DNA from: Gemmatimonadota bacterium
Lineage (GTDB): Bacteria; Gemmatimonadota; Gemmatimonadetes; Gemmatimonadales; GWC2-71-9
DNA length: 64,000 nucleotides
Direction of reading: 5' to 3'
Assembly (NCBI GenBank): GCA_016720805.1
Contig: JADKJZ010000001.1
Coordinates: 601,132-665,131, forward strand
Of the stretch, positions 17,403 through 25,666 are shown piece after piece. The notes below the pieces were generated by a model. The model was given only the letters and a program-made list of their open reading frames with translations. It did not search any database and had not been told where the DNA came from. The first letter of the stretch is position 1; every line of letters begins with the position of its first letter. Both the position numbers and the translations under genes were made by a program.

Positions 17403-18201
17403 CCGTCCCCTGACGATGCCCGATCTGGCCCTCCGGAAACGTGATGGTGTGCCGATCGTGATGCTGACCTGCTACGACGCACTCTTTGCCCGATTGCTCG
17501 AAGGGGCGGGCGTGGACATCCTGCTGGTCGGTGATTCGGTCAACGAGGTGCTCGCCGGGCGGCGATCGACGCTCAGTGCGACGCTCGACCAGATGATCTA
17601 CCACGCGGCCAGCGTGCGGCGCGGCGCAGAGCGGACGCCGATCGTCGTCGACATGCCGTTCCTCACCTACCAGGTGTCGATCGAAGACGCCATCCGGAAC
17701 GCCGGACGGGTCATGGCGGAGACCGACTGCCACGCAGTCAAGATCGAGGGTGGCGAGGTGATGGCGCCGACGGTCGAGGCACTGGTCGCGCGGGGCATCC
17801 CGGTCGTGGGCCACCTCGGTCTCACGCCGCAGAGCGTGCACGCGCTCGGCGGCTACCGCGTGCAGGGCCGTGGGCTGACGGCCGCCGAGCGACTGCGCAC
17901 GGATGCGCAGGCGCTGGAAGCCGCCGGGGCGAGCGCCATCGTCCTCGAGCTCGTGCCGCGGGATCTCGCTACCGAGATCTCCGCGACGCTGCGCATCCCG
18001 ACCATCGGCATCGGCGCCGGCGTGGGCTGCGACGGGCAAGTGCTGGTGCTGCAGGATATGCTTGGACTGAACGCGGGGTTCCAGCCGAAGTTCCTCCGCC
18101 GCTATGCCGAGCTGGCCGAGACCGTGCAAGCTGCGGCCCGGCAGTTCGGCGACGACGTGCGGGCACGTCGCTACCCTGACGATGAGCATTCCTTCGAATG
18201 A
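17395..18201 (+). CDS. panB: 3-methyl-2-oxobutanoate hydroxymethyltransferase
   Basis: Forms ketopantoate from 2-oxoisovalerate and methylene-THF, the first committed step to pantothenate (268 residues). Visible family elements are VMLTCYDALFARLLE, ILLVGDSVNEVLAG, VVDMPFLTY, AVKIEGGE, VVGHLGLTPQSVHALGGYRVQG (catalytic Glu follows in VLELVP) and TIGIGAGVGCDGQVLVLQDMLG. The ATG has GGAG seven bases upstream, and the gene overlaps folK by eight bases. Confidence 0.96.
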   Translation: MADRPLTMPDLALRKRDGVPIVMLTCYDALFARLLEGAGVDILLVGDSVNEVLAGRRSTLSATLDQMIYHAASVRRGAERTPIVVDMPFLTYQVSIEDAIRNAGRVMAETDCHAVKIEGGEVMAPTVEALVARGIPVVGHLGLTPQSVHALGGYRVQGRGLTAAERLRTDAQALEAAGASAIVLELVPRDLATEISATLRIPTIGIGAGVGCDGQVLVLQDMLGLNAGFQPKFLRRYAELAETVQAAARQFGDDVRARRYPDDEHSFE

Positions 18202-19061
18202 CCACCCTTGAACAGCACGCCACCATCGCGGGGCTTCGTGCCGCCCTTGCCGCGCACCGGCACGCCGGCCGACGCATCGCGCTGGTGCCGACCATGGGCT
18301 TCCTCCATGAAGGCCATCTGGCCCTGGTTGACGCCGCCCGCAGCCAGGCCGACGTGGTGGTGATGTCGATCTTCGTCAACCCGCGGCAGTTTCAGCCCGG
18401 CGAGGATTTCGACAACTACCCGCGCGATCTCGCGCACGATCACGCGCTGGCCGAGGCGCGTCGTGTCGACATCCTCTTCACACCGGATGTCGGCGAGATG
18501 TATGGCAGTGGCGACGAACTTCGGATCGTCGCCGGTGAGACCGCCGCGCGCTGGGAGGGCGAGTTTCGGCCCGGGCACTTCGACGGGGTGCTCACGGTGG
18601 TGGCCAAGCTCTTCAACATCGTCCAGCCGGACGTCGTGTGCTTCGGGCAGAAGGACATCCAGCAAGTCACCCTGATCCGGCGGATGATCCAGGAACTCGA
18701 CATTCCGGTGCGACTCCACATCTCGCCGACCGTGCGCGAGGTCGACGGGCTGGCCCGGAGCTCCCGCAACGTCTATCTGGCCCCCGCCGAACGGGTGCAG
18801 GCGTTGGCGTTGTCGCGCGCGCTCCGGGCGGCCGAGGCGACCTTCGAACAGGGCGAGACCAGCGCGGCCACGCTGGAACGCGTGGTGCGGACGGTGCTGG
18901 AGGAGGAGCCGGAGATCACCACGGACTATATTGCGGTCGTCGAGCCGCGACGGCTCGCCCCGGTGTCGACCGTCGATGCCGGAACGATCATTGCGCTGGC
19001 CGCCCGCGTGGGGCGCACGCGATTGATCGACAATGTGATCCTTGGAGACGAGGACGTCTGA
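18198..19061 (+). CDS. panC: Pantothenate synthetase
   Basis: An ATP-dependent ligase of pantoate and beta-alanine (287 residues) of the nucleotidyltransferase superfamily. The HIGH-like motif is in VPTMGFLHEGHLALV and the KMSKS-like region follows in GLARSSRNVYL. VSIFVNPRQFQPGEDFDNYPR and RPGHFDGVLTVVAKLFNIVQP are highly conserved. The start lies in an ATGA overlap with panB, and panD follows immediately. Confidence 0.96.
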   Translation: MTTLEQHATIAGLRAALAAHRHAGRRIALVPTMGFLHEGHLALVDAARSQADVVVMSIFVNPRQFQPGEDFDNYPRDLAHDHALAEARRVDILFTPDVGEMYGSGDELRIVAGETAARWEGEFRPGHFDGVLTVVAKLFNIVQPDVVCFGQKDIQQVTLIRRMIQELDIPVRLHISPTVREVDGLARSSRNVYLAPAERVQALALSRALRAAEATFEQGETSAATLERVVRTVLEEEPEITTDYIAVVEPRRLAPVSTVDAGTIIALAARVGRTRLIDNVILGDEDV

Positions 19062-19062
19062 C

Positions 19063-19422
19063 GTGCGCCGACGCTTGATGAAGTCCAAGGTTCACCGCGC
19101 CACCATCACCGCCGCCGATCTCCACTACGAGGGATCGTTGACGCTCGACACGGACTTGATGGCCGCGGCGAACCTGGTGGAATACGAGGAAATCCAGGTG
19201 GTGAACGTGAACAACGCCCAGCGGTTCACGACGTATGTCATCCCGGGGCCGGCCGGCAGCGGCGTGGTGCAGCTGAACGGCGCTGCAGCGCGCCTCGGCA
19301 TGGTGGGTGACCTCGTGATCCTGATCGCGTATGGGGACGTCGAGGACCACGAAGTGGCCGCCTTCACGCCCGCCGTCGTCTTCGTGGACGGACAGAATCG
19401 GCGGGTCGAGCCGGCCGCGTGA
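19063..19422 (+). CDS. panD: Aspartate 1-decarboxylase proenzyme
   Basis: Makes beta-alanine for PanC, completing panBCD. With the GTG start at 19063 (GAGGA eight bases upstream) the protein is 119 residues and reads MRRRLMKSKVHRATITAADL, placing the self-cleavage Gly-Ser pair of HYEGS at residues 24-25, exactly where the family has it. The ATG at 19078 would remove five residues and lacks a ribosome site. NVNNAQRFTTYVIPG and LNGAAARLGMVGDLVIL are conserved. Confidence 0.95.
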   Translation: MRRRLMKSKVHRATITAADLHYEGSLTLDTDLMAAANLVEYEEIQVVNVNNAQRFTTYVIPGPAGSGVVQLNGAAARLGMVGDLVILIAYGDVEDHEVAAFTPAVVFVDGQNRRVEPAA

Positions 19423-19991
19423 CGCAGCCGCCGGCCCCGCCACTCGCCACGGCCCAGGACGGACTCCCGCCCTGGGCCGTCGTCTCGCCGCGTCGGCGCG
19501 AACATATCGGCCGCGTCGTGGCACTCCTGCGGCACTGGACCGTGGCGATGAAGTTGGCCCCTGACGAGTCGGCGCGATGGCTTCGGGCCGGATGGTTGCA
19601 TGACGCGCTGCGTGACGCGCCCGAGGCCGAGATGCGCCGCTGGGCCCCGACCGTGGACGGACCGGTGGAATTGCGCCACGGACCCGCCGCGGCGGCGCGG
19701 GCCGAGCTCGAGGGCGAGGCCAACGCCGACGTGCTCAGTGCCGTGCGCTGGCACTCGGTCGGGTGGGTCGGCTGGGGACGGACGGGTCGGGCGCTCTATT
19801 GCGCCGATTTCCTCGAGCCGGGACGCACGTTCGATCAGGAAGGGCGGGCGGCGCTGGCCGAACGCTTCCCGGAGGCGCCGGACGAGGTGCTCCGCCAAGT
19901 GGTGGTGGCACGCTTCGCGTACGCCGACAGCCAGGGATGGAGTCATCCGCCGGAGAGCGCCGAGTTTCGGCGGGTCATCTGCGGATGCTGA
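19419..19991 (+). CDS. YqeK-like HD-domain hydrolase (probable Ap4A hydrolase)
   Basis: A 190-residue HD-superfamily protein with the YqeK pattern: REHIGRVVALLRHW, AGWLHDALRD (HD pair), ELRHGPAAAARAE, DVLSAVRWHSVGW and LYCADFLEPGR. YqeK proteins hydrolyse diadenosine tetraphosphate symmetrically and usually lie beside nadD and rsfS. Here the gene follows panD with a GTGA overlap and precedes a LytR_C protein, and rsfS and nadD are not in the window. The family assignment is good, the substrate is inferred. Confidence 0.75.
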   Translation: MTQPPAPPLATAQDGLPPWAVVSPRRREHIGRVVALLRHWTVAMKLAPDESARWLRAGWLHDALRDAPEAEMRRWAPTVDGPVELRHGPAAAARAELEGEANADVLSAVRWHSVGWVGWGRTGRALYCADFLEPGRTFDQEGRAALAERFPEAPDEVLRQVVVARFAYADSQGWSHPPESAEFRRVICGC

Positions 19992-20425
19992 ACGTGCCGA
20001 AGCTCGCATTGTGGAGCGGCGGGGGGGCACTCCTCGTGATCGTCGTGGTGTTCGCCCTCCGCCGAAGTGGCACCGACGCCCCGAAGGGGGTCGACGCCGA
20101 CAGCGCGTTGGTCGGGTTGCCACCGCTCCCGCGGCGGGTCACGGTCGAGGTGCTCAATGCGAGCGGCGTCGACGGACTGGCGCGCGTCGGCATGGCGAGG
20201 CTGCGTCGCGTGGGACTCGACGTGGTCGGGACCGGGAACGCCACCGCGGCGCAGCGTGAGGCCGGGGTGACCATGGTGCTCATTCGGCGCCGCGACTCCA
20301 CCGGAGTGGGTCGTATTTTGGCCGCCTATCCGAAGGCCTTGGTTCGCGACGACCCGTCGTCGACGCCCTTGGTCGATCTGACGATGGTGTTGGGCCGTGA
20401 TGTCGTGAAGCGGGGGAAACCATGA
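19985..20425 (+). CDS. Membrane-anchored LytR_C-domain protein
   Basis: A 146-residue protein with one N-terminal membrane helix (residues about 7-24, LALWSGGGALLVIVVVFAL) and an extracytoplasmic domain. VTVEVLNASGVDGLARVGMARLR, followed by a strand pattern and DLTMVLGRD, matches the LytR C-terminal domain, often found in cell-wall-associated proteins. There is no LCP catalytic domain, so this is a stand-alone LytR_C. It overlaps the YqeK-like gene by seven bases; pairing of yqeK and LytR_C genes also occurs in other bacteria near rsfS. Confidence 0.7.
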   Translation: MLNVPKLALWSGGGALLVIVVVFALRRSGTDAPKGVDADSALVGLPPLPRRVTVEVLNASGVDGLARVGMARLRRVGLDVVGTGNATAAQREAGVTMVLIRRRDSTGVGRILAAYPKALVRDDPSSTPLVDLTMVLGRDVVKRGKP

Positions 20426-20802
20426 AAGGGCCCACGTTGGTCGCCGTCCGGGATGCGGTGTTGTCCCTCCATCGTGCGTTGCTCGAAACCGAGCGACTCG
20501 CGTGGGAACGGATGAACGGCCGGACGGTCGGCAATGTCGAGCTGCTGCATCTGGCGATCGAGGATCCGTGGTTCACCTGGCTTCGACCGCTGACCGCGCT
20601 CATCGCGGCGATGGACGAGGCGCTGGTGGATGACACCCCGGAGGGCGAGTCGCGCACCACGGCGATTCTCGCCGAGGCGGCGACGTTGTTGCACCCCGAC
20701 GAGAACGGCAGCGATTTCCAGCAGCGCTACCACGAATTCGTGCAGCGGGCGCCGGACGTGGCTGTCGCGCATGGTCGACTGATCCGCACCCTCGCGACCT
20801 AG
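20422..20802 (+). CDS. Small helical protein of unknown function
   Basis: A 126-residue, apparently all-alpha soluble protein without signal peptide or cysteines. I do not recognise a family. Visible features are LSLHRALLETERLAWERMNG, LAIEDPWFTWLRPLTALIAAMDE and a C-terminal FQQRYHEFVQRAPDVAVAHG helix, suggesting a four-helix bundle. It starts in an ATGA overlap with the LytR_C gene and is the last gene of the trpC chain. Its stop overlaps the glycerate kinase stop tail to tail (CTAG). Confidence 0.7.
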   Translation: MKGPTLVAVRDAVLSLHRALLETERLAWERMNGRTVGNVELLHLAIEDPWFTWLRPLTALIAAMDEALVDDTPEGESRTTAILAEAATLLHPDENGSDFQQRYHEFVQRAPDVAVAHGRLIRTLAT

Positions 20803-22031
20803 TCCTCCAGGCGGGCGTCCTCCCAGCCGACCACCACCAACACCAGATCCATCACGTTCGTGCCGGTCGGGCCGGTCCGCAGCAGTGCGCCGATCCGGTC
20901 GAGGAGCGGATAGGCGTCGTGCCCATCGAGCGCGGCGCGCGGGTCGCCAATCTCGGCGAGGCGAGCCCAGCTCCCTTGGTCCACGATTGCCCCGGCGGCG
21001 TCCGTCGGTCCGTCGCGGCCGTCGGTCCCCGCCGCGAGGAGCGTGACCGGCAGGGGCGAGACATCGAGCATCTCGGCAGCGGCCAGGGCCAGCTCCTGTG
21101 CCCGACCGCCGAGCCCACGGTCGTCCTGCCTGGTGACGGTCGCTTCGCCCCCCCACACCAGCACCAGCGGTCGGATGAAGTCGCCGTGGCCGTCCTCGCG
21201 CAGGGCGTGGTTCTGCAGCTGCCACTCGCGCGCCGCGCGCATCGCTTCGATGGCCACCGACCGACCGGCCGCGCGGGCCTCTCCAGTGAGGGGGGCGGCG
21301 GCGACGCGTTGCACGCAGTCGCGCTGGCCGGCAGCGTGCGCCGCGGCACGCACCGCGACCGTGTTTGACGCCAGCACGGTATGGTGCACGGTCCGGAGCG
21401 GTGGCACGGTCACGCAGGGCCCCGAGGCGATCGTGGCGGGGTCGTCGCCGATGACATCCGAGATCAGCCAGACAAAGGTGGCGCGCGGCGCGAGCGCCTC
21501 AGCGAGGCGGCCATCGCCCCAGCGGACCAGGCGCCGGCGTTCCGCATTCATTGCCTCGATCGGGAGGCCGGTGCGGTGGAGCGCGGCAAACGCCGACGTG
21601 AGCTCTTCGGTGGACATCCCCCCGCGCGGTGCAGCGAACAGGGAGGTGGCCCCGCCGGACAGGGCCACATGGACTTCGGCATCGCCGGGAATCTGCGCCA
21701 CGAGCTCGCCAAGTGCCGTGGCGGCTGCGGTGGAGCGTCCTTCGGGCAAGGGGTGATCACCCACCAGATGCCGGAGTGGAGCCTGCACCGCGACAGTCTC
21801 CGAGGCGCCGATCACGAGACCGCCTTCCACCTGACGGCCCGCCGCGATGAGAGCGCGAAACAGACCGTTCGCCATCCCCTCGGCCGCCTTGCCGACCGCG
21901 ATGATCCACGCCGAGCCGGGGCCGGCAGCGATGGGGAGGGCAGCCATCACCGTCTCGGGGTGTACCGCGCCCACCGCGTCATCGAAGCAGGCGCGGAGCA
22001 GGTCGGCTGGGGTGGAGCAGGGGTGGGCCAC
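20799..22031 (-). CDS. Glycerate 2-kinase, GckA/MOFRL type
   Basis: Phosphorylates D-glycerate, usually to 2-phosphoglycerate (410 residues). The N-terminal DUF4147-like domain holds AWIIAVGKAAEGMANG, GDHPLPEGRS, VHVALSGGATSLFAAP and the late VLASNTVAVRAAA. The MOFRL domain follows, with LVLVWGGEATVT and GLGGRAQELALAAA, then LLAAGTDGRDGPTDAAGAI. The GTG at 22031 has AGGAG five bases upstream and is preferred over an in-frame GTG at 22076. It lies divergently beside a hydroxyacid dehydrogenase, which fits a hydroxypyruvate/glyoxylate-to-2-phosphoglycerate route. Confidence 0.9.
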   Translation of the reverse strand: MAHPCSTPADLLRACFDDAVGAVHPETVMAALPIAAGPGSAWIIAVGKAAEGMANGLFRALIAAGRQVEGGLVIGASETVAVQAPLRHLVGDHPLPEGRSTAAATALGELVAQIPGDAEVHVALSGGATSLFAAPRGGMSTEELTSAFAALHRTGLPIEAMNAERRRLVRWGDGRLAEALAPRATFVWLISDVIGDDPATIASGPCVTVPPLRTVHHTVLASNTVAVRAAAHAAGQRDCVQRVAAAPLTGEARAAGRSVAIEAMRAAREWQLQNHALREDGHGDFIRPLVLVWGGEATVTRQDDRGLGGRAQELALAAAEMLDVSPLPVTLLAAGTDGRDGPTDAAGAIVDQGSWARLAEIGDPRAALDGHDAYPLLDRIGALLRTGPTGTNVMDLVLVVVGWEDARLED

Positions 22032-22054
22032 GGTGACTCCTGAGGCGTTCCCGT

Positions 22055-22062
22055 CAATATTA
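22055..22062 (-). promoter_or_regulatory. Predicted -10 element of the glycerate kinase gene
   Basis: Minus-strand TAATATTG, five of six fixed positions of TAnnTTTG, in the 56-base divergent gap. It lies 23 bases before the GTG, leaving room for the AGGAG ribosome site. No convincing -35 is visible. Confidence 0.4.
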
Positions 22063-22087
22063 CCCCGGTCCTTCACCCGGTCACGCC

Positions 22088-23068
22088 ATGTCTGGTACCG
22101 TCCGTCCGCGGGTCATCGCCACACGTCGTCTGCCACCCGCCACCGAGGCGACGCTCGTGGAGCGCTTCGACGCCGTGCTCTCGCGCGATGATCACGCGAT
22201 GGTGCCGGAGGAGTTGCAGGCCGCCCTCGGCGATGCCGACGCCATCATCTGCACCGGTGCGGATCGATTCGGGGCGGATGTCCTGGCCACCTCACCGCGC
22301 CGTGCGAAGATCATCTGCAACTACGCGGTCGGTACCGACAACCATGACCTCGCCGCCGCGGCGGCACATGGGATCGTGATCACCAACACCCCCGACGTCC
22401 TGACCGATTGCACCGCCGACATCGCGATGGCGTTGATCCTCGGCACGCTGCGTCGCACCGGGGAGGGCGAGCGCGAGTTGCGCGGTGGTCGCTGGACCGG
22501 CGTGCGGCCCACCCACCTGCTGAGTGCCAAGGTGACGGGGCGCACGCTCGGCATCATCGGCCTCGGGCGGATCGGGTGCGCGGTGGCCCGTCGGGCGCAC
22601 TTCGGCTTCGCCATGCCGGTCCTTGGATATTCGCGGACGCCGAAGGATGCCGCTACGCTTGCCGCCGATGGCATCGAAGCCGTCGCGACGCTCGAGGAAC
22701 TGCTGGCGCGCGCCGATGTCGTGTCGTTGCACGCACCGAGCACGCCCGAGACGCGCAATCTCATCAATGCGCCGCGTCTGGCGTTGATGAAGCCGGGGTC
22801 CTTCCTCATCAACACGGCGCGCGGCGACCTGGTGGATGATGACGCACTGATCGCCTCGCTGATGGCGGGACACCTCGCCGGTGCCGGGCTCGATGTCTAC
22901 CGGGGCGAGCCGCATCTCGATCGGCGATATCTCGCGCTGGAGCAGGTGATGCTCCTGCCGCACCAGGGATCGGCGACGCGAGAGACGCGCGAGGCGATGG
23001 GGGCGATGGTGGTCGCCAATCTTGAGGCGTTCTTTGCCGGGCAACCAGTTCCGAATCGCGTGGCCTGA
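22088..23068 (+). CDS. D-isomer-specific 2-hydroxyacid dehydrogenase (glyoxylate/hydroxypyruvate reductase)
   Basis: An NAD(P)H-dependent reductase of 326 residues. The Rossmann fingerprint is GIIGLGRIGCAVARRA at about residue 155; catalytic Arg is in INTARGDLVDD, Glu in the stretch just before LEQVMLLPHQGSAT, and the catalytic His in LLPHQGSATRETR. IICNYAVGTDNHDL is the substrate-side segment typical of glycerate dehydrogenases. Together with the divergent glycerate kinase it would convert glyoxylate or hydroxypyruvate to glycolate or glycerate (inference from neighbours). Confidence 0.9.
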   Translation: MSGTVRPRVIATRRLPPATEATLVERFDAVLSRDDHAMVPEELQAALGDADAIICTGADRFGADVLATSPRRAKIICNYAVGTDNHDLAAAAAHGIVITNTPDVLTDCTADIAMALILGTLRRTGEGERELRGGRWTGVRPTHLLSAKVTGRTLGIIGLGRIGCAVARRAHFGFAMPVLGYSRTPKDAATLAADGIEAVATLEELLARADVVSLHAPSTPETRNLINAPRLALMKPGSFLINTARGDLVDDDALIASLMAGHLAGAGLDVYRGEPHLDRRYLALEQVMLLPHQGSATRETREAMGAMVVANLEAFFAGQPVPNRVA

Positions 23069-23111
23069 CGCGCATGTCACCCGCAGGCACATCAACCGTC
23101 GAGGCAGGGCA

Positions 23112-24140
23112 ATGCGGACAGTCTTGAAGAGGGCGGCGCTGGCAGCCGCCGTGGTGATGATGGTCGCGACGCCGGCCCAGGCGCAGGCACCGACGCCACC
23201 GGTCGGCGTGACGGAACGGGACATCATCGTGCCCGGGCCGGTGCCGCTGCCGGGGACATTGACGCTGCCGTCGGGGAAGGGGCCCTTTCCGGTGGTGGTG
23301 CTGGTGCATGGCTCCGGCGCCGGCGACCGGGACCTCACGATGGGCGCGGGCGTGGCGCAGGTGAAGCCGTACCGCGACATCGCGTGGGGGCTTGCCACGC
23401 GGGGCGTGGCGGTGCTCCGCTACGACAAGCGCGCCAAGGTCAAGCCGTTCTGGTACTTCGGGCGCGCCTTCACGGTGAAGGACGAGACGATCGACGATGC
23501 CGTCTCCGCGCTGCAACTGGCCAGACAGCAGCCGGAGATCGACCCGTCTCGTTCCTTCTTCATCGGCCACTCCCTCGGCGGGATGCTCGCGCCGCGGATC
23601 GCGCTGGCTGATGGCCATGTCGCCGGCGTGATCATCATGGCAGGGGCAACGCGCGAAAAGTTGCAGGACGCGCTGCCCAGGCAGATCGAGTACATGATCT
23701 CGCTGGGTGGTGCGGACACCTCGGCGCTGCGCGCGCAGCTCGCGCAATTCCAGCCGTTCCTCAATGCCATCCGTCGCGTCACGCCAGCCGATTCAGCCAA
23801 GACCCAGAACCTCCTCGGTGCCCCGGCCTCCTACTACCTCGACATGAACGCATACGACCCGGCGGTCGTGATGCACCAGGTCACCGGACCGGTGCTCGTG
23901 CTGCAGGGGATGCGGGACTACCAGGTGACGCCGGAGGGACTGGAGGACTGGCTCAAGGCGGTGGGACCGCGGAAGGAGATGACGGTGAAGCGCTACGCCG
24001 CGCTCAACCACCTCTTCATCGCCGGCGAAGGCGCACCGAATCCTTCGGAATACGCCAAGGGTGGCCACGTGAGTGCGGAGATGATCGGCGACGTGGCGAA
24101 GTGGATCAAGGAGCGGAAGGCGGTCAGGCCGCGGGACTGA
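23112..24140 (+). CDS. Secreted alpha/beta hydrolase
   Basis: A 342-residue exported hydrolase. The ATG at 23112 has a GAGG/AGGG ribosome site, and the first 24 residues form a signal peptide ending PAQAQA. The oxyanion segment is VVLVHGSGAGDRD, the nucleophile elbow is FIGHSLGGMLAPR (Ser), the acid is probably the Asp in LQGMRDYQVT, and the His is in AALNHLFIAGEG. This pattern resembles dienelactone-hydrolase-like esterases and acyl peptidases; the substrate is unknown. Its 3' end overlaps the convergent crcB by 17 bases. Confidence 0.85.
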   Translation: MRTVLKRAALAAAVVMMVATPAQAQAPTPPVGVTERDIIVPGPVPLPGTLTLPSGKGPFPVVVLVHGSGAGDRDLTMGAGVAQVKPYRDIAWGLATRGVAVLRYDKRAKVKPFWYFGRAFTVKDETIDDAVSALQLARQQPEIDPSRSFFIGHSLGGMLAPRIALADGHVAGVIIMAGATREKLQDALPRQIEYMISLGGADTSALRAQLAQFQPFLNAIRRVTPADSAKTQNLLGAPASYYLDMNAYDPAVVMHQVTGPVLVLQGMRDYQVTPEGLEDWLKAVGPRKEMTVKRYAALNHLFIAGEGAPNPSEYAKGGHVSAEMIGDVAKWIKERKAVRPRD

Positions 24141-24522
24141 CCAGCCGCCCCACCACCATCCCAAGCCAGAGCGCCGCCAGGCCGAGCGTGACGCTCAAGC
24201 CAACGTTGCCAGCCGCGCCGCCGACGTTGCCGTCTTCGAGCATCCGCACGGTCTCCAGCGAGAACGCCGAGAACGTCGTGAAGCCACCGCAGAGTCCGGT
24301 GGTCAGGAGGGCGCGCAATCGTGGCGAGGCATCGCCGCTCTGCATGACGAGCTGGGTGATGAAGCCGAGGGCGAAGCAGCCGACGACATTCACGACCAGG
24401 GTGCCGAGAGGGAAGGTCCCGCCGGTGCGGAGCTGTACGGCGTCCGTCAGCAGGAAGCGCGCGACGCCGCCCGCGGCGCTGCCGAGCGCCACGGCGAGGA
24501 TCAACTCACTCGGCCGCGACAC
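24124..24522 (-). CDS. crcB: Fluoride channel CrcB/Fluc
   Basis: A 132-residue protein with four membrane helices, a dual-topology fluoride exporter. Family motifs are GSAAGGVARFLL near the N-terminus, GTLVVNVVGCFALGFI (with the key Asn) and GLCGGFTTFSAFSLE. The GTG start overlaps the rlmN stop by 17 bases; a TTG at 24504 is an alternative. No fluoride riboswitch is possible directly upstream, because the preceding sequence is rlmN coding sequence. Confidence 0.92.
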   Translation of the reverse strand: MSRPSELILAVALGSAAGGVARFLLTDAVQLRTGGTFPLGTLVVNVVGCFALGFITQLVMQSGDASPRLRALLTTGLCGGFTTFSAFSLETVRMLEDGNVGGAAGNVGLSVTLGLAALWLGMVVGRLVSPAA

Positions 24523-25573
24523 GCTCGTCCGCCCGCTTCTTCTTGTCCATCTGCACTCGCAATTGCCCGCAGGCGGCGTCGATGTCGAGCCCACGCGAGC
24601 GGCGCACCACCGCCTCGATCCCGTTGTCGACCAGGAAGTCGCGGAACTCGCGGATGCGGGCCGGCGCCGTCGGTACCAGGCCAGGCGCCCCGCCGGGGTG
24701 CAGCGGCAAGAGGTTGACGTGTGCGCCGAGCTTTCGTGCGTGCTTCGCGAGCACGGCGGCGTCGTCGTCACGATCGTTGACGCCGGCGATCAGCACGTAC
24801 TCGAAGGTGATCCGCTTGTGGAAGGTCTCCGCCACCTCGAGCACCTCCTTCAGCGGGTACTTCTTCTCGACCGGCATGATGCCGATGCGATCCGTGCCGC
24901 GTGGCGAGTGCATCGAGATTGCGAGCCGGAACTGCTCCGGCCGCGCCGCGAGCGCCTTCATGCCGGGCACGATTCCCACCGTGGAGACGGTGATGTGGCG
25001 CGCCCCGATGCCGAAGCCCTCCGGTGAGTTGAGGATCGTCAACGTGGCGTCGACGGCCGGCCAGTTCACCAGCGGCTCTCCCATCCCCATGAAGACGATG
25101 TTGGTCGGCTTCTCCTCGACGTTCGCCAGGACGATCTCGCGGACCTGTCCGGCAATCTCCCAGGTCTTCAGATTGCGGCGCAGCCCCATGGTCCCGGTCG
25201 CGCAGAAGGTGCAGCCCAACGCACACCCCGCCTGCGAGGAGATGCAGAGGGTCCGCCGCCCGGCGCTCGGGATGAGCACCGATTCGATCTTCTCGCCATC
25301 GGGCAGCGTCCAGAGGTACTTCCGCGTGCCGTCCTGCGACTGCTGCACCACCTCGGCCACGAGCCTCGGCAGGGGGAACGCCGTGGTCAGCCGCTCCCGA
25401 AGCGCCTTGGGGAGTTCCGTGGCCTCGGCCCACGTCGCGACGGGATCGACCCAGAGCCGGCGGTGGATCTGGGCGGCGCGATAGGTCGGCAGCCCCTCAG
25501 CGGCCACCCAACCGCGCAGCCGTCCGGCCGCGGCATCGGGGGGGAGATCCAGCAGGGTCGGCTCAGTCGTCAT
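24506..25573 (-). CDS. rlmN: Dual-specificity RNA methyltransferase (23S A2503 / tRNA A37)
   Basis: A radical-SAM methyl synthase of 355 residues. The CX3CX2C cluster is in GCALGCTFCATG, preceded by the conserved Cys of TLCISSQAG. GMGEPLVNW is the SAM-binding motif, and the methyl-carrying Cys is in DIDAACGQL near the C-terminus. HITVSTVGIVPGM and AISMHSPRG are also typical. The ATG at 25573 is the family start; the frame upstream of it is antisense to aspS and not coding. crcB follows with overlap. Confidence 0.96.
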   Translation of the reverse strand: MTTEPTLLDLPPDAAAGRLRGWVAAEGLPTYRAAQIHRRLWVDPVATWAEATELPKALRERLTTAFPLPRLVAEVVQQSQDGTRKYLWTLPDGEKIESVLIPSAGRRTLCISSQAGCALGCTFCATGTMGLRRNLKTWEIAGQVREIVLANVEEKPTNIVFMGMGEPLVNWPAVDATLTILNSPEGFGIGARHITVSTVGIVPGMKALAARPEQFRLAISMHSPRGTDRIGIMPVEKKYPLKEVLEVAETFHKRITFEYVLIAGVNDRDDDAAVLAKHARKLGAHVNLLPLHPGGAPGLVPTAPARIREFRDFLVDNGIEAVVRRSRGLDIDAACGQLRVQMDKKKRADERVAAE

Positions 25574-25653
25574 GGGGCGGAAAGCTAAGCCGTTGCGCCA
25601 CTTGCGGCGAGTCACGGGGTGGTCACCTCGCTTTCGTGCCCCTGTGGGCGGCG

Positions 25654-25661
25654 TTAGTTTG
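25654..25661 (+). promoter_or_regulatory. Predicted -10 element of the aspS operon
   Basis: TTAGTTTG, five of six fixed positions of TAnnTTTG, ends five bases before the aspS ATG. A start site at the usual distance would fall at or next to the ATG, implying a leaderless message. Confidence 0.45.
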
Positions 25662-25666
25662 CGAGG

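Noticed and set aside
22032..22087. Upstream GTG at 22076 as start of the glycerate kinase
   Set aside because: It would place the -10-like element and the AGGAG ribosome site inside the coding region; GTG 22031 fits both.
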